From positions 1 through 17,897 of the forward strand of contig JANRKK010000040.1 of NCBI GenBank assembly GCA_033763555.1: 17,897 bases of DNA, given 5' to 3'. Each line of letters begins with the position of its first letter. The stretch's first letter is position 1. Positions 17,082 through 17,897 of this stretch are shown here, one piece after another. Under the pieces are notes generated by a model. That model worked only from the letters and a program-made list of their open reading frames with translations, was not told the DNA's origin and searched no databases. Position numbers and translations under genes: made by a program. This stretch comes from JALYJG01 sp033763555. Lineage in GTDB: Bacteria; Pseudomonadota; Alphaproteobacteria; UBA9219.

Positions 17082-17170
17082 CTGAAAGTAATTCTAACAT
17101 TTACAGTGTACGCGCCAACCATATATCCTTCAGCCATTCGTGATGTCTTTTTATATGAAGGGTAAAAACC

Positions 17171-17530
17171 ATGAACGTTGTAAAGAGATTTCCGCTGGCC
17201 GCCAGAAAGCTCGTCGTCGCGGCAGGTATTGGCGCGGCGCTTTCGGGGTGCTCTAAAGGCCATGACAAATTGGGGCCAGAAGGTCAGCCGCCGGGAGTTC
17301 TTCCTGTCCTCGAACAGATCTTAGAGATGCCCCCTTCATCCAACGAACTTAGCCAAGCACACGAAATTCCGGATGGCGCGCTAGTAAAATCAATTATTCC
17401 GATCAAGATTTCCTCTCCCGATGGCGGCAAAAGACTCTGCATTCTTTACAAAGGGTTAGACGTGAACAGAAGGAATTTAGGGCTGTGGGATTACTGCAAG
17501 ACAAATACTGCAACCCATTCTCCCGGTTAA
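17171..17530 (+). CDS. Small lipoprotein of unknown function
   Basis: The 119-residue product has a lipoprotein signal peptide: basic MNVVKRFPLAARK, hydrophobic LVVAAGIGA, and lipobox ALSGC, so Cys27 would be lipidated and the mature protein anchored in the envelope. Ser at +2 after the cysteine suits sorting to the outer membrane under the E. coli rule, which may not hold here. The mature part is short, with a proline-rich stretch (about 36-56) and a C-terminal segment IIPIKISSPDGGKRLCILYK with cysteines near 89 and 109. I do not recognise a family. AAGGG lies eight bases before the ATG. It is divergent from the 259-residue gene and converges on etfA. Confidence 0.7.
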   Translation: MNVVKRFPLAARKLVVAAGIGAALSGCSKGHDKLGPEGQPPGVLPVLEQILEMPPSSNELSQAHEIPDGALVKSIIPIKISSPDGGKRLCILYKGLDVNRRNLGLWDYCKTNTATHSPG

Positions 17531-17574
17531 AATATAAAGCCAACCTTTAGCGGTAGTCGACCCGCAAATAAACT

Positions 17575-17897
17575 CTATTTTCCTACCGCCGCCGTCAGTT
17601 CCGGAATGATCTGGAACAGATCACCGACCAAGCCATAATCCGCCACCTGGAAAATCGGCGCGTCGCCGTCCTTGTTAATGGCAACGATAACCTTGCTGTC
17701 CTTCATCCCCGCCAGATGCTGGATAGCCCCCGAAATGCCGATGGCAATGTACAAATCCGGTGCGACGACTTTGCCAGTTTGTCCCACCTGATAATCGTTC
17801 GGTACATAGCCGGCATCTACTGCTGCACGGGAGGCACCAATGGCAGCATTTAACTTGTCCGCCAGCGCTTCCAGCAGTTTGAAATTCTCGGCGGAAC
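17575..17897 (-). CDS. etfA: Electron transfer flavoprotein alpha subunit, C-terminal fragment
   Basis: Only the last 107 residues are present; the gene runs beyond the right edge. EtfA binds FAD and, with EtfB, passes electrons from acyl-CoA and other dehydrogenases to ETF:ubiquinone oxidoreductase. The visible sequence is the FAD-binding C-terminal domain: GASRAAVDAGYVPND, then QVGQTGKVVAPDLYIAIGIS and GAIQHLAGMKDSKVIVAINK, and DAPIFQVADYGLVGDLF. The end LFQIIPELTAAVGK is typical of the alpha subunit. The stop is TAG. It converges on the lipoprotein gene with a 44-base gap in which I see no clear hairpin. Confidence 0.95.
   Translation of the reverse strand, partial: SAENFKLLEALADKLNAAIGASRAAVDAGYVPNDYQVGQTGKVVAPDLYIAIGISGAIQHLAGMKDSKVIVAINKDGDAPIFQVADYGLVGDLFQIIPELTAAVGK

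Noticed and set aside
16984..17100. Longer start for the 259-residue gene at 17100 or 17013
   Set aside because: Neither has a ribosome site, and the extension runs through a perfect palindrome that looks regulatory. The ATG at 16983 has AGGA nine bases upstream.

Overview
The window looks like chromosomal DNA of an alphaproteobacterium. The housekeeping proteins (RpoH, RluD, FtsH, pyruvate phosphate dikinase, IlvD and the EtfA tail) all read as alphaproteobacterial versions, and rluD lies directly upstream of rpoH, an order I associate with that class. A large DotA/TraY-family membrane protein in this setting hints at a lineage that keeps parts of an I-type (type IVB) secretion apparatus, such as a predatory or host-associated Micavibrio-like group. 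That assignment is inference only.

Layout from left to right. Positions 1-3518 are all on the minus strand: the first 19 codons of purA, a strong hairpin, a small DUF2786-like coiled-coil protein, an unrecognised 298-residue protein, rpoH (sigma-32) and rluD. A divergent 249-bp region (3519-3767) separates rluD from ftsH. It holds a promoter with sigma-32-like character, a possible 25-codon leader ORF, and the ftsH TTG start, which overlaps the stop of a three-codon ORF.

Positions 5712-11561 form an accessory-looking block of envelope genes. It contains a 918-residue DotA/TraY-family protein (plus strand), then two minus-strand genes. One encodes a multi-pass membrane protein with a duplicated two-cysteine C-terminal domain; the other encodes a secreted outer-membrane barrel protein with a proline-rich linker. 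The convergent junction at 8612-8720 carries an inverted repeat and a possible terminator.

Positions 11665-16207 return to central metabolism: ppdK (minus) and ilvD (plus) diverge from a shared 118-bp region with a clear ppdK promoter whose spacer is a palindrome. Positions 16204-17530 hold two unrecognised genes that diverge from a region with a perfect 17-bp palindrome: a 259-residue cytoplasmic protein and a small lipoprotein. The window ends in the C-terminal part of etfA (minus strand).

Functional links. FtsH is known in other bacteria to degrade sigma-32, so rpoH and ftsH sitting about 1.3 kb apart, with a sigma-32-like promoter before ftsH, suggest a local heat-shock feedback loop. 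The three envelope genes at 5855-11561 may serve one trans-envelope function, but only the DotA/TraY assignment rests on recognised family features. I saw no tRNA, rRNA, CRISPR array, insertion sequence or phage gene.
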